Assembly (NCBI GenBank): GCA_902776945.1
Contig: CACYSH010000001.1
Coordinates: forward strand, 1 to 64,000
Origin: an uncultured Ruminococcus sp.
Lineage (GTDB): Bacteria; Bacillota; Clostridia; Oscillospirales; Ruminococcaceae
Direction of reading: 5' to 3'
DNA: 64,000 bases
Shown: piece after piece, positions 33,323-42,410 of the stretch
Position numbering within the stretch: the stretch's first letter is position 1
Layout of the letters: each line of letters starts with the position of its first letter
Made by a program: the position numbers and the translations under genes
Notes under the pieces: generated by a model
Told to the model about the DNA's origin: nothing
Databases searched by the model: none
What the model saw: only the letters and a program-made list of their open reading frames with translations

Positions 33323-33374
33323 AATATTTGAATTTTAAAACTGCTACGATTACGGAAGGAATGTGTGAGTTTTG

Positions 33375-35372
33375 ATGACAAATAAGAAAAACGACTACGG
33401 CAACGATTCGATCGAGGTGCTTGAGGGCGCTGACAGAGTAAGAAAACGTCCGGCTGTTATTTTCGGTTCCGACGGTCTGGAGGGCTGCAAGCATTCGGTC
33501 TTTGAGATCCTTTCCAATTCGATAGACGAGGCTCGCGACGGTCACGGCAGCAAGATAATTCTCACCAAGTTCGCCGACGGCAGCTTTCAGGTCGAGGACT
33601 TCGGACGCGGCTGCCCCGTGGACTTTAACCCCGTTCAGCAGCGCTATAACTGGGAGCTTGTTTACTGCGAATTGTACGCCGGAGGCAAATATCACAACAA
33701 CGACGGCGCGGGCTACGAATTTTCGCTCGGCTTGAACGGTCTCGGCGCGTGCGCCACACAGTATGCCAGCGAATATATGGACGTTACCGTTTACCGCGAC
33801 GGTTGCGAATATTCCCTGCATTTCGAAAAGGGCGAGAACGTCGGAGGTCTTAAAAAGAAGGAATTTAAAGGCAAACGCACAGGAACGATCCAGCGCTGGA
33901 AACCCGACCTCGAAGTGTTTACCGAGATCGACATAGAGCCTGATTACTTTGTCGATATGCTCAAAAAGCAGGCGGTCGTAAATCCGAATGTGGAATTTAT
34001 CCTGCGGCAGGAAAAGCCCGATGGCGAGTTTGAGCAGCAGAGCTTTATCTATGAAAACGGCATTTCGGACTATGTTGCGGAGATAGTCGGCGAAAACGCG
34101 CTGACTTCCGTGCAGTACGTCACGGGCGACGGCATGGGTCGCGACCGCGCCGACATGGACGATTACCGTGTTAAGCTCGGCGTGGCGTTCACCTTCTCGA
34201 ACAAGGTGAAAATTACCGAATACTTCCACAATTCGAGCTTTCTGGAGCATGGCGGCTCGCCCGAAGACGCGGTAAAGCTCGCGTTCACCTACATGATCAA
34301 CAAGTGGATAAAGGATAACAATAAATATACAAAGAACGAAAAGCCCATAAGCTACTCCGATGTGGAGGAATGCCTTGTGCTGGTTTCGTCGAGCTTTTCG
34401 ACCGTCACAAGCTACGCAAATCAGACTAAAAAGGCTATCTCGAACAAGTTCATCAAGGACTACATGAACGAGTTTTTGCGGCATCAGCTGGAGGTCTACT
34501 TCATCGAAAAGCCCGACGAGGCGCAGAAGATCTGCGAACAGGTGCTTATCAACAAGCGCAGCCGCGAAAAGGCGGAGGAAACGCGCCTTAATATCTCGAA
34601 GCAGCTGACTCAGAAGATCGACCTCGCAAATCAGGTGGCGAAGTTCAACGACTGCCGCTCTAAAGACGTGTCAAAGCGCGAGCTTTACATCGTGGAGGGC
34701 GATTCGGCGTTAGGTTCGGTAAAAATGGCGCGTGACGCGGAATTTCAGGCAGTCATTCCGATTCGCGGAAAAATACTCAACTGTCTGAAAGCCGACTACG
34801 CCCGCATTTTCAAGAGTGAGATAATCACCGACCTGATAAAAGTCCTCGGCTGCGGCGTTGAGGTGCAGACCAAATCTAACAAGGAGCTTTCGACGTTCAA
34901 TCTGAACGGTCTGCGCTGGAACAAGATCATAATCTGTACCGATGCCGATTACGACGGCTTCCAGATAAGAACGCTTGTTCTTACGATGATCTACCGCCTT
35001 GCGCCCACGCTTATCAATATGGGCTATGTCTACATCGCGGAGTCGCCGCTGTTCGAGATAACCGTTACCGAAAAGAACAAGGAAAAGACCTATTTCGCCT
35101 ACGACGAGAGCGAAAAGGCGGACATTTTAAAGAAGATCGGCAGCAAGAAATATACTTTACAGCGCTCGAAAGGACTTGGCGAGAACGAGCCTGAAATGAT
35201 GAGCCTTACGACGATGAACCCGCAGACACGCAGGCTTATCAAGGTAAATCCCACCGACGCAGACCGCACCGCCGAGATGTTCGATATGCTTTTAGGCGAC
35301 AATTTGCAGGCGCGTAAAGACCATATAAACGAGTTCGGGCATGATTATCTCGATCTTGCCGATATTTCGTAA
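33375..35372 (+). CDS. parE: DNA topoisomerase IV subunit B-type ATPase subunit
   Basis: 665 residues. GHKL ATPase motifs FEILSNSIDEARDGHGSKI and VEDFGRGCPVD, then LGLNGLGACATQYAS. The Toprim part has YIVEGDSALGSVKMARD, IPIRGKILNC and ICTDADYDGFQIRTL with the metal-binding Asp pair. It works with the ParC-like subunit 250 nt downstream to pass DNA strands for chromosome separation. It is divergent from housekeeping ParE, so a second topoisomerase of the gyrase/topo IV type is possible. The ATG at 33375 overlaps the stop of a four-codon ORF that begins at 33361 (TGATG). Confidence 0.88.
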   Translation: MTNKKNDYGNDSIEVLEGADRVRKRPAVIFGSDGLEGCKHSVFEILSNSIDEARDGHGSKIILTKFADGSFQVEDFGRGCPVDFNPVQQRYNWELVYCELYAGGKYHNNDGAGYEFSLGLNGLGACATQYASEYMDVTVYRDGCEYSLHFEKGENVGGLKKKEFKGKRTGTIQRWKPDLEVFTEIDIEPDYFVDMLKKQAVVNPNVEFILRQEKPDGEFEQQSFIYENGISDYVAEIVGENALTSVQYVTGDGMGRDRADMDDYRVKLGVAFTFSNKVKITEYFHNSSFLEHGGSPEDAVKLAFTYMINKWIKDNNKYTKNEKPISYSDVEECLVLVSSSFSTVTSYANQTKKAISNKFIKDYMNEFLRHQLEVYFIEKPDEAQKICEQVLINKRSREKAEETRLNISKQLTQKIDLANQVAKFNDCRSKDVSKRELYIVEGDSALGSVKMARDAEFQAVIPIRGKILNCLKADYARIFKSEIITDLIKVLGCGVEVQTKSNKELSTFNLNGLRWNKIIICTDADYDGFQIRTLVLTMIYRLAPTLINMGYVYIAESPLFEITVTEKNKEKTYFAYDESEKADILKKIGSKKYTLQRSKGLGENEPEMMSLTTMNPQTRRLIKVNPTDADRTAEMFDMLLGDNLQARKDHINEFGHDYLDLADIS

Positions 35373-35381
35373 GACACGGTT

Positions 35382-35600
35382 ATGACTATTGTAATAATAT
35401 TGCTGCTTGTCTGCGCGGCGGCGGGGCTTGCTGTTTCCGCCGTGATGACTGTGAAGCTGTTCAAGGGCTTCACCGCCGATGAGACCGCGGAGGGCAGGAT
35501 AAAACGCTTGAAACAATACCGTATCCGGATAATAATTACCTATATTATAACCGTCGGGCTGATAACTGCGGCGGCAGTTCTGAAAATGATAAATCGCTGA
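35382..35600 (+). CDS. Small two-helix membrane protein
   Basis: 72 residues: helix IVIILLLVCAAAGLAVSAVM, a basic loop (EGRIKRLKQYRIR), and a second helix (IIITYIITVGLITAAAVLKM). It is placed between the two topoisomerase genes, 9 nt after parE and 19 nt before parC. No family recognised. Ribosome site weak; translation may be coupled to parE. Membrane tethering of the topoisomerase is speculative. Confidence 0.6.
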   Translation: MTIVIILLLVCAAAGLAVSAVMTVKLFKGFTADETAEGRIKRLKQYRIRIIITYIITVGLITAAAVLKMINR

Positions 35601-35619
35601 CCGAAAGGGAAGGAAAGTA

Positions 35620-37866
35620 ATGGCAAAGAAACCAACAAAAAAAGAACCCAAGTTAGATAAGAACAAATTCCCCGACGCATACATAGCGGGCGGCGGAACG
35701 GTGGTCGAGGAGGCTATAACCGACACCCTCGAAAAGAACTATATGCCCTACGCCATGAGCGTTATCGTGTCGAGAGCGTTCCCCGAGATAGACGGCTTCA
35801 AGCCATCGCACCGCAAAATACTTTATACTATGTACAAAATGGGTCTGCTGACGGGCGCACGAACCAAGTCGGCGAATATAGTCGGGCAGACCATGAAGCT
35901 CAATCCGCACGGCGATCAGGCTATCTACGAAACAATGGTTCGTCTTGCCCGCGGAAACGAGACCCTGCTGCACCCCTACGTTGACAGCAAGGGCAACTTC
36001 GGCAAGGCTTATTCACGCGATATGTCCTACGCTGCCTCGCGTTACACCGAAGCAAAGCTGGCTCCGATCTGTGCCGAGCTTTTTAACGACATCGACAAGG
36101 ACACCGTGGATTTCGTGCCGAACTACGACAACGAAATGCTCGAACCCACGCTGCTGCCTGCGGCTTTTCCCTCGATACTCGTAAACGCTAACGTGGGTAT
36201 CGGCGTTTCTATGGCTTCGTCGGTATGCTCGTTCAATTTGCAGGAGATATGCGAAACGACGATAAATCTCATGAAAGACCCGAACTGCGACCTGCTCGAT
36301 ACGCTGAAAGGACCTGATTTCGCGGGCGGCGGGCTGATGCTCTACGATGAGGACACCCTGAATGATGTCTACCGCACGGGGCGCGGCTCGATAAAGCTCC
36401 GCGCAAAGTGGGAGTACGACAAGCCGAATAACGCGATAATCATTAGCGAGATACCCGCGACCACGACCGTTGAGGTCATAATCGAGAAGATAATCGCGGG
36501 CGTTAAGGCGGGCAAGCTGCGCGAGATCTCGAACGTCCGCGACGACACCGACCTTTCGGGTCTTACCATAACTATCGACCTGAAAAAAGGCAGCGACCCC
36601 GACAAGGTAATGCAGCGGCTGTTCCGCATGACCCCCTTGCAGGACGCTTACGCCTGCAATTTCAATATTTTGGTACACGGCTATCCGAAGGTAATGGGTG
36701 TGCGCGAGATACTTGACGAGTGGATAAAATTCCGCGTTGACTGCGTTCGCCGCCGCACCAATTTCGACCTTGCGAAAAAGCGCGAAAAGCTGCATTTGCT
36801 CGAAGGTCTTGAAAAGATACTGCTCGACATCGACAAGGCGGTGAAGATCGTCCGCGAGACCGAAGAAGAATCGGACGTTGTGCCGAATCTGATGATAGGC
36901 TTCGGTATCGACGAGATACAGGCGGAGTATGTCGCGGAGATAAAGCTGCGCCACCTCAACCGCGAGTACATTTTAAAGCGCACCAAGGACATCGAAGACC
37001 TGAAAGCCGAGATAGCCGCACTTATGGAAATTGCCGAGAGCGACAAGAAGATCAAGGCGGTAATTGCGAAAGAGCTTAAAGACATCATCAAGAAATATGC
37101 GCAGCCGCGCCGCACACAGTTTTTCTACGCTTCGGACATCGTGGAGCCTGACGAGGACGACGAAACGCCTGATTTCCCCTGCACGCTGTTTGTCACCGAA
37201 AGCGGCTATTTCAAGAAGATTCTGCCGAACAGTCTGCGCATGGCGAGCGAGCAGAAGCTCAAAGAGGGCGACCGCGTTTCGCAGGAGATCGAGACCACCA
37301 ACCGCGCCGAGCTGCTGTTCTTTACGACGGGCGGCAACTGCTACAAGTCGCGGGTGTCGGCGTTTGCGGAGACCAAAGCGAGCGTTATGGGCGACTATAT
37401 CCCCGCGAAGCTGGGCTTTGACGACGGCGAGGAGCTTGTGGCTGTCGTGAATACGTTTGATTATTCGGGTTATATGATATTCGTCTATGCGGGCGGCAAG
37501 GCGGCGAAGGTTCCGCTCAACGCTTATGAGACCAAGACCAACCGCAAGAAGATCCTGAACGCGCTTTCGGTCAAGGACGGGATAGTGGCGGCGCTGTTTG
37601 TCGCGGAGAATGAGCAGATAATGCTGCGCTCGTCTAATAACCGTGCGATGATCTTTGATACGGCGCTGCTTCTGCCAAAGGCGACCAAGAACACGATAGG
37701 CGTGGCGGTATTTTCGTTGAAGGCGAAGGCGCAGGTCATTTCGGCGAAGGTGGTAAGCGCCGAAGAAGCGGACGCGCTGAAAAAGTATTGTTTCAAGACG
37801 ATACCGACAACGGGCGCTTTGGCGAAGGATCTGCCCGACCCCGATCAGATAGATATGAAGCTGTAA
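35620..37866 (+). CDS. parC: DNA topoisomerase IV subunit A-type subunit
   Basis: 748 residues. The breakage-reunion domain has the catalytic tyrosine in AASRYTEAKL (Tyr142) and the quinolone-determining helix MKLNPHGDQAIYETMVRLA (92-110), where the usual serine is Gln100 and the acidic partner is Glu104. A long coiled coil (about 365-495) and a C-terminal beta-pinwheel-like domain (FVTESGYFKKILPNSL, GDYIPAKLGFDDGEELVAVV) follow. GGAAGGAAAG precedes the ATG. Terminator follows directly. Confidence 0.88.
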   Translation: MAKKPTKKEPKLDKNKFPDAYIAGGGTVVEEAITDTLEKNYMPYAMSVIVSRAFPEIDGFKPSHRKILYTMYKMGLLTGARTKSANIVGQTMKLNPHGDQAIYETMVRLARGNETLLHPYVDSKGNFGKAYSRDMSYAASRYTEAKLAPICAELFNDIDKDTVDFVPNYDNEMLEPTLLPAAFPSILVNANVGIGVSMASSVCSFNLQEICETTINLMKDPNCDLLDTLKGPDFAGGGLMLYDEDTLNDVYRTGRGSIKLRAKWEYDKPNNAIIISEIPATTTVEVIIEKIIAGVKAGKLREISNVRDDTDLSGLTITIDLKKGSDPDKVMQRLFRMTPLQDAYACNFNILVHGYPKVMGVREILDEWIKFRVDCVRRRTNFDLAKKREKLHLLEGLEKILLDIDKAVKIVRETEEESDVVPNLMIGFGIDEIQAEYVAEIKLRHLNREYILKRTKDIEDLKAEIAALMEIAESDKKIKAVIAKELKDIIKKYAQPRRTQFFYASDIVEPDEDDETPDFPCTLFVTESGYFKKILPNSLRMASEQKLKEGDRVSQEIETTNRAELLFFTTGGNCYKSRVSAFAETKASVMGDYIPAKLGFDDGEELVAVVNTFDYSGYMIFVYAGGKAAKVPLNAYETKTNRKKILNALSVKDGIVAALFVAENEQIMLRSSNNRAMIFDTALLLPKATKNTIGVAVFSLKAKAQVISAKVVSAEEADALKKYCFKTIPTTGALAKDLPDPDQIDMKL

Positions 37867-37902
37867 AAAAAGCCCCGTTCAGAGCGAGAACGGGGCTTTT
37901 TT
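37864..37902 (+). terminator. Strong intrinsic terminator after parC
   Basis: AAAAAAGCCCCGTTC pairs with GAACGGGGCTTTTTT. Confidence 0.9.
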
Positions 37903-37909
37903 CAAGATA

Positions 37910-38000
37910 AAGAGATAAAAGATATGCCAAGTGAGGGGGAAAAATGCCGGTTCCGGCGCACGGACGCTGGAACCCGTGTCTGTCCTCACCGTATGTTCTC
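37910..38000 (+). repeat. AGATAAA microsatellite and repeat fragment
   Basis: AAGATAAAGAGATAAAAGAT at 37903-37922, then CCAAGTGAGGGGGAAAAATG and the GCCGGTTCCGGCGC / CGCTGGAACCCG block that is also found at 39975, 42935 and 49110. Confidence 0.6.
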
Positions 38001-38061
38001 TTGAAAAGCCGAAAAACCGCGCTGTTCAGACAGTTTGTAACCATTTGTAATTAAAATGTAA

Positions 38062-38090
38062 TTGAAATAATTAACAAAATATTGTATAAT
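38062..38090 (+). promoter_or_regulatory. Promoter of the cytidylate-kinase-like gene
   Basis: TTGAAA (38062-38067), 17 nt, TATAAT (38085-38090). Confidence 0.75.
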
Positions 38091-38161
38091 TTATAGAGAA
38101 TAATTGTACAATGGGTTATTATTGCCTTATATTAATTGTGCAAATGAATGGGGGAGAGAAT

Positions 38162-38857
38162 ATGAGTAAATACAGAGCGATCGCAATAGAAAGACAGTAT
38201 TGCAGCGGCGGCAGAGAGATAGCGAAGCTCGCAGCGGAAAGGCTGGGCTTTGCCTGCTACGACAAGGAGCTTGCCGAAATGACCGCCAAGGAACTGGGCG
38301 TTCCCTACGAGCAGATCGTGAAATACGAGGAGCTGCCAAGCCCGGTGACGTTCCAGCTTTCGTTCAAAAAGGGCGTTGACCGCAGTAAGCATATGCACGA
38401 GGCTGTTTTCGAGGTGCAGGCGGAAATAATCACCAAGCTGGTGCAGAAGGAGCCGTGCATAATCGTCGGCAGGTGCGCCGATTATATCCTTAAAAACAAC
38501 GTGCCGACGCTTTCGGTGTTCGTTTACGCGACCCACGAAAGCCGCTTGCAGCACGCTATGGAATGCCACGCCCTCACCTACGAAGAGGCGCAGTACGCTA
38601 TCAAGCGCATGGACAAGAAACGCGCCGAGTATTACAAGCTAAACACGCGCAAGGAATGGGACTCCATGACGGGATACGATCTCTGCATAAACAGCGGCAG
38701 ACTGGGGCTTGACGGCGCGGCACGGCTGTTAGCGGATTTTGTCAGCGGCTCCGTGAAGAAGGAGGACAGCGCTCTTGCGGCGTTCCTTCCCGACCCGCCG
38801 CCCGGCACGATACCCGCCTCCGCCGCAAAGACTTCCGAAGATGAAGAAGAGGGATAA
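38162..38857 (+). CDS. Cytidylate kinase-like protein
   Basis: 231 residues. The N terminus AIAIERQYCSGGREIAKLAA is the P-loop variant of the Cytidylate_kin2 family (SGGxxIA in place of the usual Walker A), followed by LGFACYDKELAEMTAKELG and CIIVGRCADYILKN, where the Arg-rich lid is expected in RMDKKRAEYYKLNTRKEW. The family is widespread in Clostridia; its nucleoside monophosphate substrate is unproven. The C terminus is a disordered Pro/acidic tail. GGGGGAGAG lies 4 nt before the ATG at 38162, so the longer upstream start is not used. Confidence 0.82.
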   Translation: MSKYRAIAIERQYCSGGREIAKLAAERLGFACYDKELAEMTAKELGVPYEQIVKYEELPSPVTFQLSFKKGVDRSKHMHEAVFEVQAEIITKLVQKEPCIIVGRCADYILKNNVPTLSVFVYATHESRLQHAMECHALTYEEAQYAIKRMDKKRAEYYKLNTRKEWDSMTGYDLCINSGRLGLDGAARLLADFVSGSVKKEDSALAAFLPDPPPGTIPASAAKTSEDEEEG

Positions 38858-38921
38858 GCCTGCCGTATTCTGCGCGGTCAGAGAATAGGATTTCGCCGCC
38901 GTGACCGAGCTTTTTTAGCAG

Positions 38922-38950
38922 TTGACACCGCGCCGCGATAGTGCTATAAT
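38922..38950 (+). promoter_or_regulatory. Promoter of the zinc-ribbon membrane protein
   Basis: TTGACA (38922-38927), 17 nt, TATAAT (38945-38950). Confidence 0.85.
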
Positions 38951-38988
38951 ATGAATGACCGTATCTGACGAAATTGGAGGTATGCAAG

Positions 38989-39963
38989 GTGAAATGCCCG
39001 AAATGCGGCGGAATGATATTGCTGAAAAAAGGCGATAAATGCCCGAAATGCGGTGAACCGCTCGCCGACAAAAAGGATAACGATAAAGACAAAAGCGATA
39101 ATAAGGACAGCCGCCGCGAGATCGTTCCCGCCGTAAAGCTAAAAAAGGACGGCGGCGAGGGCGGGGAACTCCGCGAAAAGCCTGCCCGTGAGAAGGCTGA
39201 AACGCAGGAAAGCCCTTCCGACAAGGATAATAAGGATAACAAAGATAATAAAGACAGCCGCAAAAAGCTTGAAAAGCGCAAAAAGGGTAAGGTCATCGAG
39301 GTGAAAACCGCCGACGATAAGCCCGCCGCCGTGCGGAAGATAAATTTTAAGGCGATAGCGATCATTTCAGCCGCTTTCGTGCTTGTCGTTTTGGTGCTGA
39401 TTTTGGTGATGAATTACCGCTCTGCGGAGGGCGAAAGGTACGCCGAAAGCGCTTACGACTATATCGGAAAGACCGTCCGCGACCTTAACGACGCTATGTC
39501 GGGCAAGGTCTACTATGCGGACAGCTCGAAATTCGCGGGCGTGAATAATGCAGTGAGGTTCGACGCTATCGCCGAGAGCGGCAAGGCGGTCAAGGCGGGC
39601 GGCGTGAAGTATCCGCGCTGGGCTGTTACCCTGAAAAACGACAGGAACGGCGGATTCATCAGCGATGTTATCTATACTGATTTTTCCGTTGTAAAGAACG
39701 ATATGCGCGGTGTTAAGACTGACGGCGTTATCAATATTGACAAGTTCAGCGAGGGCGAGAAGAAGAGCAGCGTTCTGCGCGAGATAAAGCCGCGTCCGTA
39801 CAGTATAAGCTGTTCGCAGACGGGTATAATTGTGTATACATACAAATATTGGTATAAGCTCGATAACGGAGATGAGCAGGCGGCGATTTTGCGTGTGGGA
39901 TTTTCGGAGAAGGGCGATTATAAGTATTCCTCGACGGAGTTGATAATCCCGCCGAATATGTAG
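38989..39963 (+). CDS. Zinc-ribbon, single-pass membrane protein of unknown function
   Basis: 324 residues. A zinc ribbon (CPKCGG ... CPKCGE) at the N terminus, a long charged linker with DNKDNKDNKDS repeats, one membrane helix at about residue 123-145 (AIAIISAAFVLVVLVLILVM), and an extracytoplasmic domain of about 175 residues that I do not recognise (YDYIGKTVRDLNDAMSGKVY). The layout resembles clostridial zinc-ribbon envelope proteins. The start is GTG 38989, 8 nt after GGAGG; an in-frame TTG at 38974 overlaps that site. Confidence 0.7.
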   Translation: MKCPKCGGMILLKKGDKCPKCGEPLADKKDNDKDKSDNKDSRREIVPAVKLKKDGGEGGELREKPAREKAETQESPSDKDNKDNKDNKDSRKKLEKRKKGKVIEVKTADDKPAAVRKINFKAIAIISAAFVLVVLVLILVMNYRSAEGERYAESAYDYIGKTVRDLNDAMSGKVYYADSSKFAGVNNAVRFDAIAESGKAVKAGGVKYPRWAVTLKNDRNGGFISDVIYTDFSVVKNDMRGVKTDGVINIDKFSEGEKKSSVLREIKPRPYSISCSQTGIIVYTYKYWYKLDNGDEQAAILRVGFSEKGDYKYSSTELIIPPNM

Positions 39964-39964
39964 A

Positions 39965-40262
39965 AAGCTATCGGCGAGACAGACATGGGATCCAGTGCCC
40001 GTGCGCCGGCGAGGGGTCAATCGCACGAGGGTTTTGATTTCTGCACAATTGGGGAATATCCGTGTGCAGGGGCGCAAATTTGTACGTCCGTGAATTTCCG
40101 TGCTCTCGCGTAAATTCTTTGCGAAATATCGCCTGTCGGCATGAACCGTAGGTTCATGCAAACTTCGTTCAGACCGCTCAGACTCTGTGGGAAGACACTT
40201 TGCACGAACAAGTTCGTGCCACCCCCTTTCCTAAGACTTTTGGTTTGCCCTCGCTTTGCGTG
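39965..40262. repeat. Composite dispersed repeat (copy 5, rearranged)
   Basis: Holds GATCCAGTGCCCGTGCGCCGG, a REP-like unit at 40065 (CAGGGGCGCAAATTTGTACG; first base at 40067), GCACGAACAAGTTCGTGC at 40202-40219 and CCTAAGACTTTTGGTTTGCC with CTCGCTTTGCG at its end. No gene. Confidence 0.7.
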
Positions 40263-40329
40263 TTTTGGAATATTATTCTTTGCTTGCGCATAAAATAGAT
40301 CACAACTTTGTGGCTATGGGGTGATCTTT

Positions 40330-40734
40330 ATGCGGAGCAGGAAAAATATCCCTGCGGGTGGACTTCTGGGCGCAGCCGCTGCGGCAGTTTGCGGTTCGGC
40401 GGCGGTATTCGTGCTGATACTTGTTTTCGGCTTCATAATGACAAGAATCGACATCGGCGACGGCGTGCTTTCGGTGCTTACTTCGGCGGCACTATGCGTC
40501 GGAGCGTATTTCGGCGGCTATGTCGCGGCAAGAAAACGCCGTCAAAGCGGTCTGCTTATGGGTACGCTCTCGGGGCTGATGATGTTCGGTGTTATCTTCG
40601 CGGGTTCGTACTTTTTTGCGGGGACGGCGGGCGGCTTTTCAGGCTCGGCAAAGCTCGTCATGACGCTCGTTTGCGGCGCGGTCGGCGGCATCGTGGGCGT
40701 AAATTCCAAAAGCAACTGGTTCAGGATAAAATAA
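40330..40734 (+). CDS. TIGR04086-type small membrane protein
   Basis: 134 residues with four membrane helices (GGLLGAAAAAVCGSAAVFVL; VLSVLTSAALCVGAYFGGYV; GLLMGTLSGLMMFGVIFAGS; LVMTLVCGAVGGIVGV). This family commonly precedes SCIFF genes in Clostridia, and the SCIFF gene starts 87 nt downstream. Function unknown. The ATG at 40330 has GGGGTGA upstream; GTG at 40321 is possible. Confidence 0.78.
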   Translation: MRSRKNIPAGGLLGAAAAAVCGSAAVFVLILVFGFIMTRIDIGDGVLSVLTSAALCVGAYFGGYVAARKRRQSGLLMGTLSGLMMFGVIFAGSYFFAGTAGGFSGSAKLVMTLVCGAVGGIVGVNSKSNWFRIK

Positions 40735-40780
40735 TTTTATCGGGCGTTCATTTTGCGTTAATAAATACGTCCGCGAAATA

Positions 40781-40789
40781 TGCTATAAT
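40781..40789 (+). promoter_or_regulatory. Extended -10 promoter before the SCIFF gene
   Basis: TGC TATAAT (40781-40789) with no good -35 at the proper distance. Confidence 0.6.
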
Positions 40790-40820
40790 AATATAAATAC
40801 TTTAATTGGAGGTAATCACA

Positions 40821-40964
40821 ATGAAGCATATCAAGACCATTAACAAGGCTAACCTCAAGCAGTCTGCGGCAAAGGGCGGCTGCGGCAAGTGCCAGGCTTC
40901 CTGCCAGTCTGCCTGCAAAACTTCCTGCACCGTTGCAAATCAGAAGTGCGCAAGAGAGGACTAA
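40821..40964 (+). CDS. SCIFF ranthipeptide precursor
   Basis: 47 residues with six cysteines at 21, 24, 28, 32, 36 and 43 in the second half (GGCGKCQASC ... TSCTVANQKC), the six-cysteines-in-forty-five pattern. The leader MKHIKTINKANLKQSAAKG is the part recognised by the maturase. The maturase 75 nt downstream forms thioether bridges from cysteine to a partner residue such as Thr37. GGAGG lies 9 nt before the ATG. The system is near-universal in Clostridia and its biological role is debated. Confidence 0.95.
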   Translation: MKHIKTINKANLKQSAAKGGCGKCQASCQSACKTSCTVANQKCARED

Positions 40965-40990
40965 TGCTCGTTCGTTGAGACATTTTCATG

Positions 40991-41025
40991 AAAAGGGACG
41001 TTCTCGGAATGTCCCTTTATTTTTT
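40991..41025 (+). terminator. Intrinsic terminator between SCIFF peptide and maturase
   Basis: AAAAGGGAC (40991-40999) pairs with GTCCCTTT (41011-41018), then ATTTTTT. The maturase ribosome site GGAGG (41026-41030) follows at once. Partial read-through would give much more peptide mRNA than maturase mRNA. Confidence 0.85.
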
Positions 41026-41039
41026 GGAGGTATATTTCT

Positions 41040-42410
41040 ATGATACATAAATTTAAAAACAGCGGCATGAATATCCTGCTTGACGTAAACAGCGGCGGCG
41101 TTCATGTCGTTGACGATATGACATACGAGCTGCTTGATTTCTGCGAGCCGCCCCTTGCTGGAGATATTCCTGCGGCGGCGCTGGTGGCTCTTCAGGAAAA
41201 GTATTCCGTGGAAGAGCTTGCCGAATGCTGGGACGAGCTTAAATCGCTTTATGCCGACAAGATACTTTTTTCGGAGGACGATTACGAAAAGTACGCCGAA
41301 ACAGCCGTAGCCTCGCCGATAAAGTCGATGTGCCTTATCGTCGCTCAGGACTGCAACCTGCGCTGCGAATACTGCTTCGCGGGTAAGGGCGATTACGGTC
41401 AGGGGCGTATGCTCATGGACTTCGAAACGGGCAAAAAGGCGATAGATTTTCTTATGCAGAAATCCGCCAACCGCGAGAATCTTGAAATAGATTTCTTCGG
41501 CGGCGAACCGCTCATGAATTTCGAGGTCGTTAAGCAGATAGTCGAATACGGCAGGGAGCAGGAAAAGAAATTCGGCAAGCATATCAATTTCACGATAACG
41601 ACCAACGGCACGCTGCTGACCGATGAGCGTATTCAGTATATCAACGAAAATATGTATAACGTCGTGCTTTCGGTGGACGGCAGAAGATCGGTCAACGACC
41701 GCATGAGACAGTACCCGAACGGCACGGGAAGCTATGACAGCTTTATCGGCAAATACAAAAAGCTCGTCGAGCTGCGCGGCGACAAGGAATGGTACGTCCG
41801 CGGAACCTACACAAAGTACAATCTTGATTTCTCGGAGGACGTAATGAGCCTTTACGCGGAGGGCTTCGAGCAGATCTCCGTTGAGCCTGTTGCCGCCGAG
41901 AGCAAGGAGCCTTACGCGCTTTCCGAGAGCGATCTGCCGCGCATTTTCGCCGAGTACGACCGCCTTGCCGACCGCATAAGACAGATACGCGCTTCGGGCA
42001 GATTTATCAATTTCTTCCATTTTATGCTCGACCTCGATCAGGGTCCCTGCGCGGTTAAAAGGCTGCGCGGCTGCGGCTGCGGAAACGAATATGTGGCTAT
42101 CTCCACCGACGGCGATATTTACCCATGTCATCAGTTTGTCGGTCATGAGGAGTACAAAATGGGTTCGCTGAACGACGGCTCATTCAACCACGACCTGAAA
42201 AAGGAATTTGCGGGAGCGCACATTTATTCCAAGCCCGACTGCCGCAAATGCTGGGCGAGATTCTATTGCAGCGGCGGGTGCAACGCGAACAATTATCTGT
42301 ACATGGGCGACATTAAAAGCTCGTATAAGGTCGGCTGCGAGATCGAGAAAAAGCGCGTGGAATGCGCGATCGCCCTTAAAGCCGAAAAAATGCTGGAGAA
42401 CGCCGAATGA
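41040..42410 (+). CDS. SCIFF radical SAM maturase (thioether-forming)
   Basis: 456 residues, typical length. The N-terminal 90 residues are a PqqD-like peptide-binding region (NILLDVNSGGVHVVDDMTYE). The radical SAM motif CNLRCEYC is at 105-112, with FFGGEPLMNFE and TTNGTLL after it. The C-terminal SPASM-type region has CGCGNEYVAISTDGDIYPC and CRKCWARFYCSGGC for auxiliary 4Fe-4S clusters. It installs sulfur-to-carbon thioethers on the SCIFF peptide. Its stop overlaps the trmL start by 4 nt (ATGA). Confidence 0.95.
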   Translation: MIHKFKNSGMNILLDVNSGGVHVVDDMTYELLDFCEPPLAGDIPAAALVALQEKYSVEELAECWDELKSLYADKILFSEDDYEKYAETAVASPIKSMCLIVAQDCNLRCEYCFAGKGDYGQGRMLMDFETGKKAIDFLMQKSANRENLEIDFFGGEPLMNFEVVKQIVEYGREQEKKFGKHINFTITTNGTLLTDERIQYINENMYNVVLSVDGRRSVNDRMRQYPNGTGSYDSFIGKYKKLVELRGDKEWYVRGTYTKYNLDFSEDVMSLYAEGFEQISVEPVAAESKEPYALSESDLPRIFAEYDRLADRIRQIRASGRFINFFHFMLDLDQGPCAVKRLRGCGCGNEYVAISTDGDIYPCHQFVGHEEYKMGSLNDGSFNHDLKKEFAGAHIYSKPDCRKCWARFYCSGGCNANNYLYMGDIKSSYKVGCEIEKKRVECAIALKAEKMLENAE

